Below the pieces are notes generated by a model. That model worked only from the letters and a program-made list of their open reading frames with translations, ran no database searches and was not told the DNA's origin. 11,657 nt of DNA from Phycisphaerae bacterium. GTDB taxonomy: Bacteria > Planctomycetota > Phycisphaerae > Sedimentisphaerales > SG8-4. Shown in pieces: positions 5,647 through 11,657 of the stretch (position 1 is its first letter; every line of letters begins with the position of its first letter). Both the position numbers and the translations under genes were made by a program. The DNA lies in the NCBI GenBank assembly GCA_030614945.1, contig JAUXAH010000038.1, forward strand, positions 1 through 11,657, written 5' to 3'.

Positions 5647-7275
5647 ATGGCAAAGCAATTAATGTTTGACGATATAGCACGGACCCACCTCAAAGACGGC
5701 CTGGCACAACTGGCTGCAGCAGTCAAAGTTACTCTCGGCCCGACCGGCAAAAACGTCATCCTCCACAAAAGCTGGGGCCCTCCAAAGGTAACAAAGGACG
5801 GCGTCACGGTCAGCAAAGAAATCGAGCTGCCCGAACCGTTCAAAAATATGGGCGCAAAGATGGTCAACCAGGTCGCCAGCAAGACCTCCGACGTTGTCGG
5901 CGATGGAACAACAACTTCAACCGTCCTGGCAGAAGCAATCTACGTCGAGGGCCTCAGGCACGTAACCGCCGGTGCAAATCCGATGGCCATCCAGCGGGGA
6001 ATCAGCAAAGCTGCTGAAATCGTTACCGAATTCATCGAATCGGTCAGCGTCCCCGTAAAAGGCCACAGCGATATCGCAAAAGTGGCGACTATCAGTGCAA
6101 ACAATGACCCACAAGTCGGCGAAATCCTCGCCGACGCAATCGACAAGGTCGGCAGAGAAGGTGTCATCGAGGTCGAGGAAGGCAAAGGAATGGAAAACGA
6201 GCTGAGCGTCGTCGAAGGTATGCAGTTCGAAAAGGGCTACATATCCCCGTACTTTATGACTGATGCCGAGACCCTCGACGCCGTCCTTGAAGACGCCTAT
6301 ATTCTGCTGCACGAAAAGAAAATATCCAACGTTCGCGAGCTTGTCCCGCTGCTCGAAAAAGTCGCTCAAGTCGCCAGGCCGTTATTGGTCATTGCAGAAG
6401 ACGTCGAGGGCGAAGCATTGGCCGCACTGGTTATTAACCGCCTGCAAGGCGTCTTGAGAGTTTGTGCCGTCAAAGCTCCCGGTTTCGGCGACCGCAGAAA
6501 AGCAATGTTGGCCGACATAGGCACCTCGACCGCAGGACTGGTAATCACCGAAGATTTGGGCATCAAGCTCGAAAGCATCGAGCTTTCACAATTAGGCCAG
6601 GCAAAAAAAATCGTTGTGAACAAGGACACAACCACAATAATCGAAGGGGCCGGCAAAAAGAAGGACATCACTGCCCGCTGCGACCAAATCCGCAACCAAA
6701 TCGAAAAAACAACCAGTGACTACGACCGTGAAAAACTCCAGGAGCGGCTCGCAAAACTAACCGGCGGAGTTGCCGTCATCAAAGCAGGCGCCGCAACCGA
6801 GACAGAAATGAAAGAGCGCAAGGACCTGCTGGAAGATGCGCTGCACGCCACAAGAGCGGCGACCGGAGAAGGCGTCGTCGCAGGCGGCGGTGTTGTGTTC
6901 CTCCGTGCCATCAGCCAGGTGGAAAAGGCCAGGGCAAAGGCCAGAGGCGATGAAAAAATCGGCTTTGACATTGTAAGTAAAGCCCTTAAAGCGCCGACAA
7001 GCCAGATAGTTGATAACTCCGGCGACCAGGGCGATGTCGTTGTAGCTCAACTTCTTGAAAAACTCCAAAAACGCAATAACATCGGCTATGACGCCAACAC
7101 CGGTCAGTTCATCGATATGCTCAAAGCCGGAATTATTGACCCTGCAAAGGTTGCCAGAACCGCATTGGAAACGGCCGCTTCCGTAGCGGCACTGATGTTA
7201 ACTACTAACGTACTGGTAACAGACTTAAAAGATGAAGATAAAGACGAAGAGCCGATACCGGGTGCAGTAAGATAA
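5647..7275 (+). CDS. groEL: Chaperonin GroEL, copy 2 (divergent, no GGM tail)
   Basis: A second full-length chaperonin paralogue of 542 residues. It retains [14 protein letters not shown] with D51, GDGTTT with D86, [13 protein letters not shown] and AGGGVVF, and the apical [17 protein letters not shown] and [16 protein letters not shown] segments, so ATPase and ring formation are expected. It differs from copy 1 across the molecule (for example [12 protein letters not shown] at the start, and SWGPPKV for SWGGPTV). It ends in a short charged tail, [14 protein letters not shown], with no GGM repeats. In family terms, multiple GroELs often split between housekeeping and specialised clients, and this tail marks it as the likely specialised copy. 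It directly follows groES. Confidence 0.97.
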   Translation: MAKQLMFDDIARTHLKDGLAQLAAAVKVTLGPTGKNVILHKSWGPPKVTKDGVTVSKEIELPEPFKNMGAKMVNQVASKTSDVVGDGTTTSTVLAEAIYVEGLRHVTAGANPMAIQRGISKAAEIVTEFIESVSVPVKGHSDIAKVATISANNDPQVGEILADAIDKVGREGVIEVEEGKGMENELSVVEGMQFEKGYISPYFMTDAETLDAVLEDAYILLHEKKISNVRELVPLLEKVAQVARPLLVIAEDVEGEALAALVINRLQGVLRVCAVKAPGFGDRRKAMLADIGTSTAGLVITEDLGIKLESIELSQLGQAKKIVVNKDTTTIIEGAGKKKDITARCDQIRNQIEKTTSDYDREKLQERLAKLTGGVAVIKAGAATETEMKERKDLLEDALHATRAATGEGVVAGGGVVFLRAISQVEKARAKARGDEKIGFDIVSKALKAPTSQIVDNSGDQGDVVVAQLLEKLQKRNNIGYDANTGQFIDMLKAGIIDPAKVARTALETAASVAALMLTTNVLVTDLKDEDKDEEPIPGAVR

Positions 7276-7281
7276 ATTCGT

Positions 7282-7309
7282 CGTGCGTATTGCGTGATGC
7301 GTATCGCGC
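7282..7309 (-). repeat. Inverted ATACGCA-family heptad array after groEL copy 2
   Basis: Plus-strand units CGTGCGT, ATTGCGT, GATGCGT, ATCGCGC. The reverse complement reads as ACGCAAT/ACGCATC units, the family found before dnaJ, so the four-helix-bundle gene between is flanked by arrays in inverted orientation. The array begins 7 bp after the groEL stop and ends 10 bp before the next start. Confidence 0.85.
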
Positions 7310-7319
7310 AAAAGAATAT

Positions 7320-7679
7320 ATGGCAGGAAAAATAAAAACATATAGAGATTTGAATATTTGGAACGCAGGAATCGAATTAGTCAAAGACATATACAAATTG
7401 ACAGAAAAGTTTCCAAAGCACGAGATATACGGCTTAGCCAGTCAAATGAAACGGGCCGCAGTTTCCATACCCTCGAATGTAGCAGAAGGCTTCAGGAGAT
7501 ATCACAACAAGGAATACAAGCAATTTTTGTATACATCATTGGGAAGTTGTGCAGAACTGGAAACGCAAGTAACAATAGCAAAAGAGTTGAAGTATATACA
7601 GCAAGATAAAGAAGCTATATTACTTGAAAAGTTGGATCATATCTGCCGAATGATTTCAAATTTAATTAAAAAACTTTAA
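7320..7679 (+). CDS. Four-helix-bundle protein, S23 / 23S rRNA IVS family
   Basis: A 119-residue protein of the S23 (IVP) family, first known from open frames within intervening sequences of Leptospira 23S rRNA genes and now found scattered in many genomes; biochemical function unknown. Diagnostic stretches are YRDLNIWNAGIELVKDIY, FPKHEIYGLASQMKRAAVSI, PSNVAEGFRR, and KEYKQFLYTSLGSCAELETQ, predicting four amphipathic helices. I start at ATG 7320 (MAGKIKTYRDL) rather than an ATG at 7290 inside the repeat array. Its codons are more AT-rich than its neighbours'. It sits between groEL and dnaJ, bounded on both sides by inverted heptad arrays, which suggests insertion into the chaperone cluster. 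Confidence 0.9.
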   Translation: MAGKIKTYRDLNIWNAGIELVKDIYKLTEKFPKHEIYGLASQMKRAAVSIPSNVAEGFRRYHNKEYKQFLYTSLGSCAELETQVTIAKELKYIQQDKEAILLEKLDHICRMISNLIKKL

Positions 7680-7683
7680 CAAT

Positions 7684-7718
7684 ATACGCAATACGCAATA
7701 CGACATACGCAATACGAG
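7684..7718 (+). repeat. ATACGCA heptad array abutting the dnaJ start
   Basis: Five units: ATACGCA, ATACGCA, ATACGAC, ATACGCA, ATACGAG. It begins 4 bp after the four-helix-bundle stop and ends 3 bp before the dnaJ ATG, so it is the entire spacer and occupies the position where a ribosome site would be expected. No purine-rich Shine-Dalgarno sequence is visible. Confidence 0.92.
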
Positions 7719-7721
7719 CTT

Positions 7722-8867
7722 ATGGCCAAGCGGGATTATTACGAAGTTCTGGGGGTAGGCAAAAGCGCCTCTGCCGACGATATAAAACGCGCATATCGGC
7801 GTAAGGCAATGAAGTTTCATCCCGATAAGAACCCGGATGATAAACAGGCCGAGGCCAGGTTCAAGGAATGCGCCGAGGCATACGAAGTCTTGAGCGACCA
7901 CGAAAAGCGCAGCCGATATGACCGGTTCGGCCACGAAGGGCTTCGCGGAATAGGTATGCGTGACTACACGCATATGAAGTGGCAGGATATCGGCAGTATA
8001 TTTGAAGATATCTTCGGCTTCGACGATTTCTTCAGCGGCATCTTCGGTGGTCGCGGCAGAAAGACAGCCCGCCGGGCCGGGCCCACACGCGGCTATGACC
8101 TGGAAACCACCGTCGAACTAACGCTCAACGATATCGCTCAAGGCGCTGAAAAAACCATCGAATTCACACGCCAGGATATATGCTCCGAATGCAGCGGCAC
8201 CGGCTGTGCTAAAGGGACAAAACCAGGCCGATGCCCCAGTTGCGGCGGAACCGGCCGCGTCGCAAGAGGAGGCGGCTTCTTCCAGATGGTCTCGACTTGT
8301 CCGCAATGCAGAGGCAGCGGCCAAATCATTACAAGCCCCTGCAAAAAATGCAAAGGCACCGGTAGAGTCCCCAAAAAAAGAAGCGTCAGCATCAAAATCC
8401 CACCCGGCGTCCACGAAGGACAGGGTATAAGGGCCGCCAACGAAGGCGAACCAGGCCGAGCAGGCGGACCAAGAGGAGACCTCTATTGCTACGTCAGGAT
8501 AAAACCGCACGAATTCCTCCAGCGGGATGGGAACAACCTGATTGCTGTTGTCCCCATAAGCTTTACTCAGGCCGCTCTGGGGACAACTATTGAGGTGCCA
8601 AGTCTCAACGGCACAAGAGGCCTGAAAATCCCGCCGGGCACCCAATTCGGAAGCATCTTTAGAATAAAAGGACAGGGCCTGCCGGACATCCGAACACACC
8701 GAACCGGCGACCAGCTCGTGCAAATCATTATTGAAACGCCGGCAAAACTAAACGCAAAACAACAAGAGCTCCTGAGAGAATTCGCCAAAACTGAAAACAA
8801 AACCGTCTTCCCTCAATCCAGAAGGTTCTTCGAGAAACTGAAAAGGTATTTTGGTAACAACCGATGA
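7722..8867 (+). CDS. dnaJ: Chaperone protein DnaJ (Hsp40, class A)
   Basis: J-domain co-chaperone that stimulates DnaK ATPase and delivers unfolded substrates. At 381 residues it is full length. The order is: J domain about 1-72 with the essential HPD at 33-35 and [17 protein letters not shown]; a Gly/Phe region about 74-112 that is aromatic and Asp-rich ([18 protein letters not shown]); and four zinc-binding CXXCXGXG motifs at C154-C157 (CSECSGTG), C171-C174 (CPSCGGTG), C193-C196 (CPQCRGSG) and C207-C210 (CKKCKGTG). The substrate-binding beta domains follow ([12 protein letters not shown] and [19 protein letters not shown]). Its last bases overlap the grpE start. The start lacks a normal ribosome site and is preceded by the ATACGCA array. 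The dnaK partner must lie elsewhere. Confidence 0.98.
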   Translation: MAKRDYYEVLGVGKSASADDIKRAYRRKAMKFHPDKNPDDKQAEARFKECAEAYEVLSDHEKRSRYDRFGHEGLRGIGMRDYTHMKWQDIGSIFEDIFGFDDFFSGIFGGRGRKTARRAGPTRGYDLETTVELTLNDIAQGAEKTIEFTRQDICSECSGTGCAKGTKPGRCPSCGGTGRVARGGGFFQMVSTCPQCRGSGQIITSPCKKCKGTGRVPKKRSVSIKIPPGVHEGQGIRAANEGEPGRAGGPRGDLYCYVRIKPHEFLQRDGNNLIAVVPISFTQAALGTTIEVPSLNGTRGLKIPPGTQFGSIFRIKGQGLPDIRTHRTGDQLVQIIIETPAKLNAKQQELLREFAKTENKTVFPQSRRFFEKLKRYFGNNR

Positions 8868-9505
8868 AAAATAAAAGTAAAGAAAAACCAAAAGAACAAA
8901 AACAATCTAAGCCGACGAAAGAAATGGAAGAGCTTCGCGACAGAATAGACAATTTACAAAAGGAAAAGGATGAGCTTTTCGGAAAGCTGCAGCGCGTCAG
9001 CGCCGACTACGCAAATTTCCAGAAACGGGTCCCCAAACAAATCGCCGACACGATTTGCTACGAAAAGGAAAAAATAATAAAAACGTTGCTGCCGGCCCTG
9101 GATAATTTTGAATCCGCCTTAGGCGGACTCCGGAACACACACTCAGCCGAAAACACCGATGTGCTCATCAAGGGCGTCCGGATTATTTACGACCAGATGC
9201 TCGATATCTTAAAATCGCACGGCGTTGAGCAGATAAAGGCGCTGGGTGAAAAGTTCGACCCCGCCCTGCACGAGGCAATGACACAAAAAGTCGAGCCTGA
9301 GCGGGAAGAAAACATTGTCCTCGAAGAGTTCCAGAAGGGATACAAACTCAACGGCCGGGTCATTCGGCCAACCAAAGTGATTGTCAACACCCTGCCATCA
9401 GAACAAACAGCTCAACAGCAGATGCCCACTGAAGAAAAGCCACAGCAGCAGGCGGAGTCACCGGAAGAAATAACCGACGAATATGAAAAAACCGATACGG
9501 AGTGA
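8864..9505 (+). CDS. grpE: Nucleotide exchange factor GrpE
   Basis: GrpE releases ADP from DnaK so that substrate can leave. It has 213 residues (E. coli 197). A Lys/Glu-rich start is followed by a long coiled coil ([20 protein letters not shown]) and the family core [46 protein letters not shown], then [15 protein letters not shown] near the C-terminus. The tail is Gln/Glu-rich and disordered-looking. The ATGA overlap with the dnaJ stop implies translational coupling. The order dnaJ-grpE is the reverse of the common grpE-dnaK-dnaJ arrangement. Confidence 0.98.
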   Translation: MKNKSKEKPKEQKQSKPTKEMEELRDRIDNLQKEKDELFGKLQRVSADYANFQKRVPKQIADTICYEKEKIIKTLLPALDNFESALGGLRNTHSAENTDVLIKGVRIIYDQMLDILKSHGVEQIKALGEKFDPALHEAMTQKVEPEREENIVLEEFQKGYKLNGRVIRPTKVIVNTLPSEQTAQQQMPTEEKPQQQAESPEEITDEYEKTDTE

Positions 9506-9509
9506 TACC

Positions 9510-9585
9510 GTATTGCGTTTATTTTACCCGCCACGCGGATCGGCGGGTTTACGCAATACCCAATACGCACGACGCATAACGAAAA
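9510..9585. repeat. Composite palindrome and ATACGCA heptads between grpE and the fmdB-type gene
   Basis: The outer arms GTATTGCGT (9510-9518) and ACGCAATAC (9551-9559) are perfect inverted repeats. An inner stem, CCCGCC (9527-9532) and GGCGGG (9542-9547), encloses ACGCGGATC. The right arm is the first unit of a heptad run ACGCAAT, ACCCAAT, ACGCACG, ACGCATA, ACGAAAA (9551-9585) that leads into the next ATG. It could act as an attenuator or a transcript-end hairpin, although no T-run follows. It could equally be a small palindromic element inserted into a heptad array. Confidence 0.8.
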
Positions 9586-9899
9586 TGCCGACTTATGATT
9601 ATATATGTGAAAGTTGCGGATACGAGTTTGAGCGGTTTCAGTCTATAGCAGCCAGACCCATCCGCAAATGCCCCAGGTGTGGTAAAGGGAGCTTGAAACG
9701 GCTCATCGGCGCCGGCTCAGGCGTAATCTTCAAAGGCGCCGGTTTCTATCAAACCGATTATAGAAGCGAAAGCTACAAAAAAGCCGAAAAAAGCGAGAAA
9801 ACCAAAACCGAGAAAAAGAAAACCGAGACCAAAACCAAAGATTCAAAGCCCACTGATAAAACCAAGCCCGGCACAAAAGACAAAAAGAAACCAGCATAG
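9585..9899 (+). CDS. FmdB-type small zinc-ribbon protein
   Basis: A 104-residue protein starting at ATG 9585 (MPTYDYICESCGYEFERFQS). The upstream extension to 9483 overlaps grpE and reads through the repeat, so I reject it. It has two CXXC pairs, C8/C11 and C29/C32 (KCPRCGKGSLKRLIGAGSG), then VIFKGAGFYQTDYR, which is the hallmark of the FmdB / putative regulatory zinc-ribbon family of unknown exact function, presumed to act in the cytoplasm. The last about 40 residues are a low-complexity Lys/Thr/Glu tail rich in KTE and KTK, probably disordered. It is the last gene of the plus-strand cluster and converges on the anti-sigma gene. No Shine-Dalgarno site is seen; the heptad run is directly upstream. 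Confidence 0.92.
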   Translation: MPTYDYICESCGYEFERFQSIAARPIRKCPRCGKGSLKRLIGAGSGVIFKGAGFYQTDYRSESYKKAEKSEKTKTEKKKTETKTKDSKPTDKTKPGTKDKKKPA

Positions 9900-9904
9900 T
9901 CAGT

Positions 9905-10001
9905 TTATCTTATCAGCTCGGTGATTTGTTTGAATTGCGGATGTTCACCGGTCCTGAGAAGTTCAAATAAAGCCGTCCCAACGCAACTGATATTGACCCC
10001 C
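9905..10001 (-). other. Possible frameshifted C-terminal extension or remnant after the anti-sigma gene
   Basis: Directly downstream of the anti-sigma stop, the +1 frame reads AAEGVNISCVGTALFELLRT then GEHPQFKQITELIR and stops at 9905. The composition looks protein-like, with no stop over about 33 codons. It has no good start or ribosome site of its own. It may be the C-terminus of the anti-sigma protein after a one-base frameshift near 10005, or a decayed separate gene. I cannot name a family. Confidence 0.35.
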
Positions 10002-10820
10002 TCAGCGGCCTACAACCACAATAGTCAGATGCACTTTTTCCTGTTTAGTTGTTTTCTCTGGCCCAAGCACTTCGGGCTTCGGTGGTATCAAGTCTCCGAC
10101 AATCTCGGCAAACTGCTCGGCGCTAACACCGTCAAATACCTTCTCGCCGCCGACCTGTCCGGTATCGACAACCAGCTTTGTCTCTTCCCACATACTGCCC
10201 AAATCGGTCAAGAGTGAATTTAAGTCTTCTCGATTGCAGCTTAAAGCGTATTCGGTTTTGCCCGCCCGGCGTGTAGAGCTGCTGCAATCTAAAAGCTTGT
10301 CCTCTATTGCCTTGTTGATAAAGCCGTTAACCGCCATCACATTGCTTGCCTTCAGCTCAAGCCTGCGATGGGACCCAGCCGCAAGCACGCGGACCTCGGC
10401 AGTTGGCCTCTCCGGACCGCTTACAGGGGCAAAAATCGTGTAAACTACGGCCGACAAAATAGCTACCAGCCCAATCATAGCAGCGGCGGCCAAAACCTTC
10501 CGAACCAGCAAATGCCTCGCACCTGCCCGCTCGTCCAGTCCCTCGAAGGGGCGAGGCTCGTCGAAATGTTCGGCTCGCTGACCCAACAGTGTCTTTCTTT
10601 CCAGTGAAGCTTTTATCTCATCGGCCATCTCAGCCGGGGCCTCGGCACGAGGCAAAGAGCCGACCAACATTTTACTCTTCTGAAGTTCCCGAAACCGCTG
10701 TGCAATTCGCGCATCATGTGCTATCAGCCGTTCAACCTCAGTCGCCTCTCTCTGCGTCAGCTCTCCGTCAATGAAGCTATTCAGCAATTCTTCGATATTT
10801 TGTTCTTCTCTCTGGTTCAT
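10002..10820 (-). CDS. Membrane-anchored anti-sigma factor for the adjacent ECF sigma
   Basis: A 272-residue single-pass membrane protein. The N-terminal about 60 residues (NIEELLNSFIDGELTQREAT, then EVERLIAHDARIAQRFRELQ) match the helical anti-sigma domain fold but lack the HXXXCXXC zinc motif, so it would be a non-zinc ASD. A transmembrane helix lies at about 109-130 (VLAAAAMIGLVAILSAVVY). The following about 140 residues would be on the outer side and contain two cysteines (LLDCSSS and ALSCNRED) that could form a disulphide. Its ATG overlaps the sigma stop (ATGA), and a GGAGG site lies 10 nt upstream inside the sigma gene. By family precedent it sequesters the sigma factor at the membrane until a signal triggers release. 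Confidence 0.85.
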   Translation of the reverse strand: MNQREEQNIEELLNSFIDGELTQREATEVERLIAHDARIAQRFRELQKSKMLVGSLPRAEAPAEMADEIKASLERKTLLGQRAEHFDEPRPFEGLDERAGARHLLVRKVLAAAAMIGLVAILSAVVYTIFAPVSGPERPTAEVRVLAAGSHRRLELKASNVMAVNGFINKAIEDKLLDCSSSTRRAGKTEYALSCNREDLNSLLTDLGSMWEETKLVVDTGQVGGEKVFDGVSAEQFAEIVGDLIPPKPEVLGPEKTTKQEKVHLTIVVVGR

Positions 10821-11419
10821 TGCAAAATGGCCTCCATAATCTCTCTCAGATTGCTCCTGGCCCTGCTCAATCTGCTTCTGACCGTGCCCAATTCGACATC
10901 CAGCACCTTCGCAATCTGAGCATAATTCATACCCTCAATATCCCGCAGGACGACCACCGTTCTTTGCGCATCACTCAATTTCATCAGCGCGCCTGCGACT
11001 ATTTCGCACAGCTCCTTATTCAAAGCCACAGCCGCCGGGTCAGGCGAGCTGTCATCGTTCAAAAACTCTTTCAACTGCTGCCTTGCCTGCCCGTAGTGTT
11101 CATCGTCCTCGGCATCCAGGCTCTTGAGCCCGAGTCTGCCGCTTCTCTGGCAGTAATTCAAAGTCAAATTAACCGCTATTCTAAACGCCCAGGTATAAAA
11201 ACCGCTTCTGCCCTCGAATTTGTCTATATTCTCTATTACTTTGACAAACGTTTCCTGCGCAAGTTCCGCAGCATCGTCAGCGTTTGCACATATCTTCAGT
11301 ATGACGTTATAGATGCGGTTCTGATACTTAAGTATCAGCCTTTCGGCCGCCTCAGAATCGCCCTGCCGCCACTGCTCAACTAACACGGAATCGTCGATGT
11401 TGATATTCTCCGATTGCAC
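10817..11419 (-). CDS. RNA polymerase ECF-type (group IV) sigma factor
   Basis: A 200-residue extracytoplasmic-function sigma factor. The sigma-2 domain lies at about 27-92 (ILKYQNRIYNVILKICANAD, ELAQETFVKVIENIDKFEG, FYTWAFRIAVNLTLNY). The sigma-4 domain lies at about 131-195 (LSDAQRTVVVLRDIEGMNYA, LDVELGTVRSRLSRARSNL), with the GTVRSRLSRAR recognition helix. I start at GTG 11419 because a GAGGAG site (11427-11432) lies 7 nt upstream; the TTG at 11434 overlaps that site. It is co-transcribed with the anti-sigma gene. A consensus RpoE-like promoter directly upstream suggests positive autoregulation. Confidence 0.95.
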   Translation of the reverse strand: MQSENINIDDSVLVEQWRQGDSEAAERLILKYQNRIYNVILKICANADDAAELAQETFVKVIENIDKFEGRSGFYTWAFRIAVNLTLNYCQRSGRLGLKSLDAEDDEHYGQARQQLKEFLNDDSSPDPAAVALNKELCEIVAGALMKLSDAQRTVVVLRDIEGMNYAQIAKVLDVELGTVRSRLSRARSNLREIMEAILQ

Positions 11420-11434
11420 GCCTTTTCTCCTCAA

Positions 11435-11462
11435 TTAGACCGATATTGCCCCAAAAAGTTCC
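11435..11462 (-). promoter_or_regulatory. Consensus ECF/RpoE-type promoter of the sigma gene (GGAACTT-N15-GTCTAA)
   Basis: On the minus strand, GGAACTT (11462-11456), exactly 15 bp, then GTCTAA (11440-11435). This is identical to the E. coli sigma-E class consensus. The predicted start of transcription (about 11428-11431) falls within or next to the GAGGAG ribosome site, so the leader would be only about 10-12 nt. A 6-bp inverted repeat, ATTGCC (11445-11450) and GGCAAT (11473-11478), brackets the -35 and could be an operator or chance. Confidence 0.85.
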
Positions 11463-11480
11463 TGTAAAAATAGGCAATTT

Positions 11481-11657
11481 TTACCGCTGAGCCCGCAGAG
11501 AACGCAGAGAATCAGAAAAGTTATTTACCACCCGGACAATGCCGTCCTTGAGAACTTTGACATTGAAGTTGATCAGCAAGCCCACCTTACAACCAGAAAG
11601 TCTCAGGTAGGAAAGCAACTGGGCCTTGTGGATAGGTGCGAGGCGATCAACAACCTT
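11481..11657 (-). CDS. GxxExxY-family protein, C-terminal part
   Basis: The last 58 codons of a gene cut by the window edge. The frame reads RLAPIHKAQLLSYLRLSGCK, VGLLINFNVKVLKDGIVRVV and NNF, the C-terminal half of the small GxxExxY proteins (usually about 120-130 residues). These have a PD-(D/E)XK-nuclease-like fold and unknown function, and are often found scattered in environmental genomes. The last eleven residues (SDSLRSLRAQR) run past the usual NNF end. They are encoded by a 9-bp repeat (11494-11511), so the natural stop seems to have been replaced by repeat sequence. The gene is upstream of, and in the same direction as, the sigma gene. Confidence 0.88.
   Translation of the reverse strand, partial: KVVDRLAPIHKAQLLSYLRLSGCKVGLLINFNVKVLKDGIVRVVNNFSDSLRSLRAQR
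11494..11511 (-). repeat. Two 9-bp repeats (CGCAGAGAA) encoding the C-terminal tail of the GxxExxY protein
   Basis: Two perfect adjacent copies of CGCAGAGAA (plus strand). Read on the minus strand in frame they give SLR-SLR within the final tail. The 9-bp period keeps the frame. Confidence 0.8.

Noticed and set aside
9483..9584. Upstream start of the zinc-ribbon protein at 9483
   Set aside because: It would overlap grpE and translate the palindrome and heptads. The conserved family start is MPTYDY at 9585.
9921..11383. Plus-strand open frames across the sigma and anti-sigma genes, including one of 187 codons
   Set aside because: They are antisense shadows of well-supported genes, without recognisable domains or ribosome sites.
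11420..11434. TTG start of the sigma factor at 11434
   Set aside because: It sits beside the -10 element and overlaps the GAGGAG site, which is correctly spaced for the GTG at 11419.

Overview
The window looks like a chromosomal contig from an uncultured or environmental bacterium. I favour Planctomycetota, Phycisphaerae/Sedimentisphaerales-like. This is an inference from the style of the partial secretin-like gene, the duplicated groEL genes, the ECF sigma/anti-sigma pair, the GH29 fragment and the spacer repeats, not from a marker gene. Base composition is moderate. There is no rRNA, tRNA, CRISPR array, transposase or integrase.

Layout. Positions 1-1046 (minus) hold the N-terminal part of an exported coiled-coil-type protein, possibly the leading region of a secretin. 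A divergent spacer follows, then tsaB (1368-2255), a tRNA t6A-synthesis gene interrupted in frame by two 7-bp repeat arrays. Positions 2256-3177 are a long non-coding spacer made largely of repeats, including a 371-bp array of 53 heptanucleotides. Next comes a chaperone cluster: groEL copy 1 with a GGM tail (3178-4836), a truncated secreted alpha-L-fucosidase fragment (4926-5225), groES (5301-5591), groEL copy 2 without the GGM tail (5647-7275), a four-helix-bundle (S23/IVP family) protein (7320-7679), dnaJ (7722-8867), grpE overlapping dnaJ by 4 bp (8864-9505) and a FmdB-type zinc-ribbon gene (9585-9899). On the minus strand, an ECF sigma factor (10817-11419) overlaps its membrane anti-sigma factor (10002-10820) by 4 bp. 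A perfect GGAACTT-N15-GTCTAA promoter lies just upstream of the sigma gene. The 3' end of a GxxExxY-family gene closes the window.

How the genes fit together. GroEL/GroES and DnaJ/GrpE are the two major folding machines; dnaK is not in the window. The fucosidase fragment and the four-helix-bundle gene are unrelated to folding and interrupt the cluster. The sigma/anti-sigma pair is a self-contained envelope-type signalling module with an apparently autoregulated promoter.

The most unusual feature is that nearly every spacer, and the inside of tsaB, carries tandem repeats of period exactly 7 bp but of unrelated sequence (GAGCGAC, GAGCATC, NTCYGTC, ATACGCA, AGTCAAT, TTCGGAT, CTTCCAC/CTTAAAC). 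Several arrays run up to a start codon, two sets lie in inverted orientation around inserted genes, and inside tsaB the array has a 42-bp higher-order period compatible with the reading frame. This shared period across unrelated motifs is the best candidate here for an undescribed repeat-generating system.
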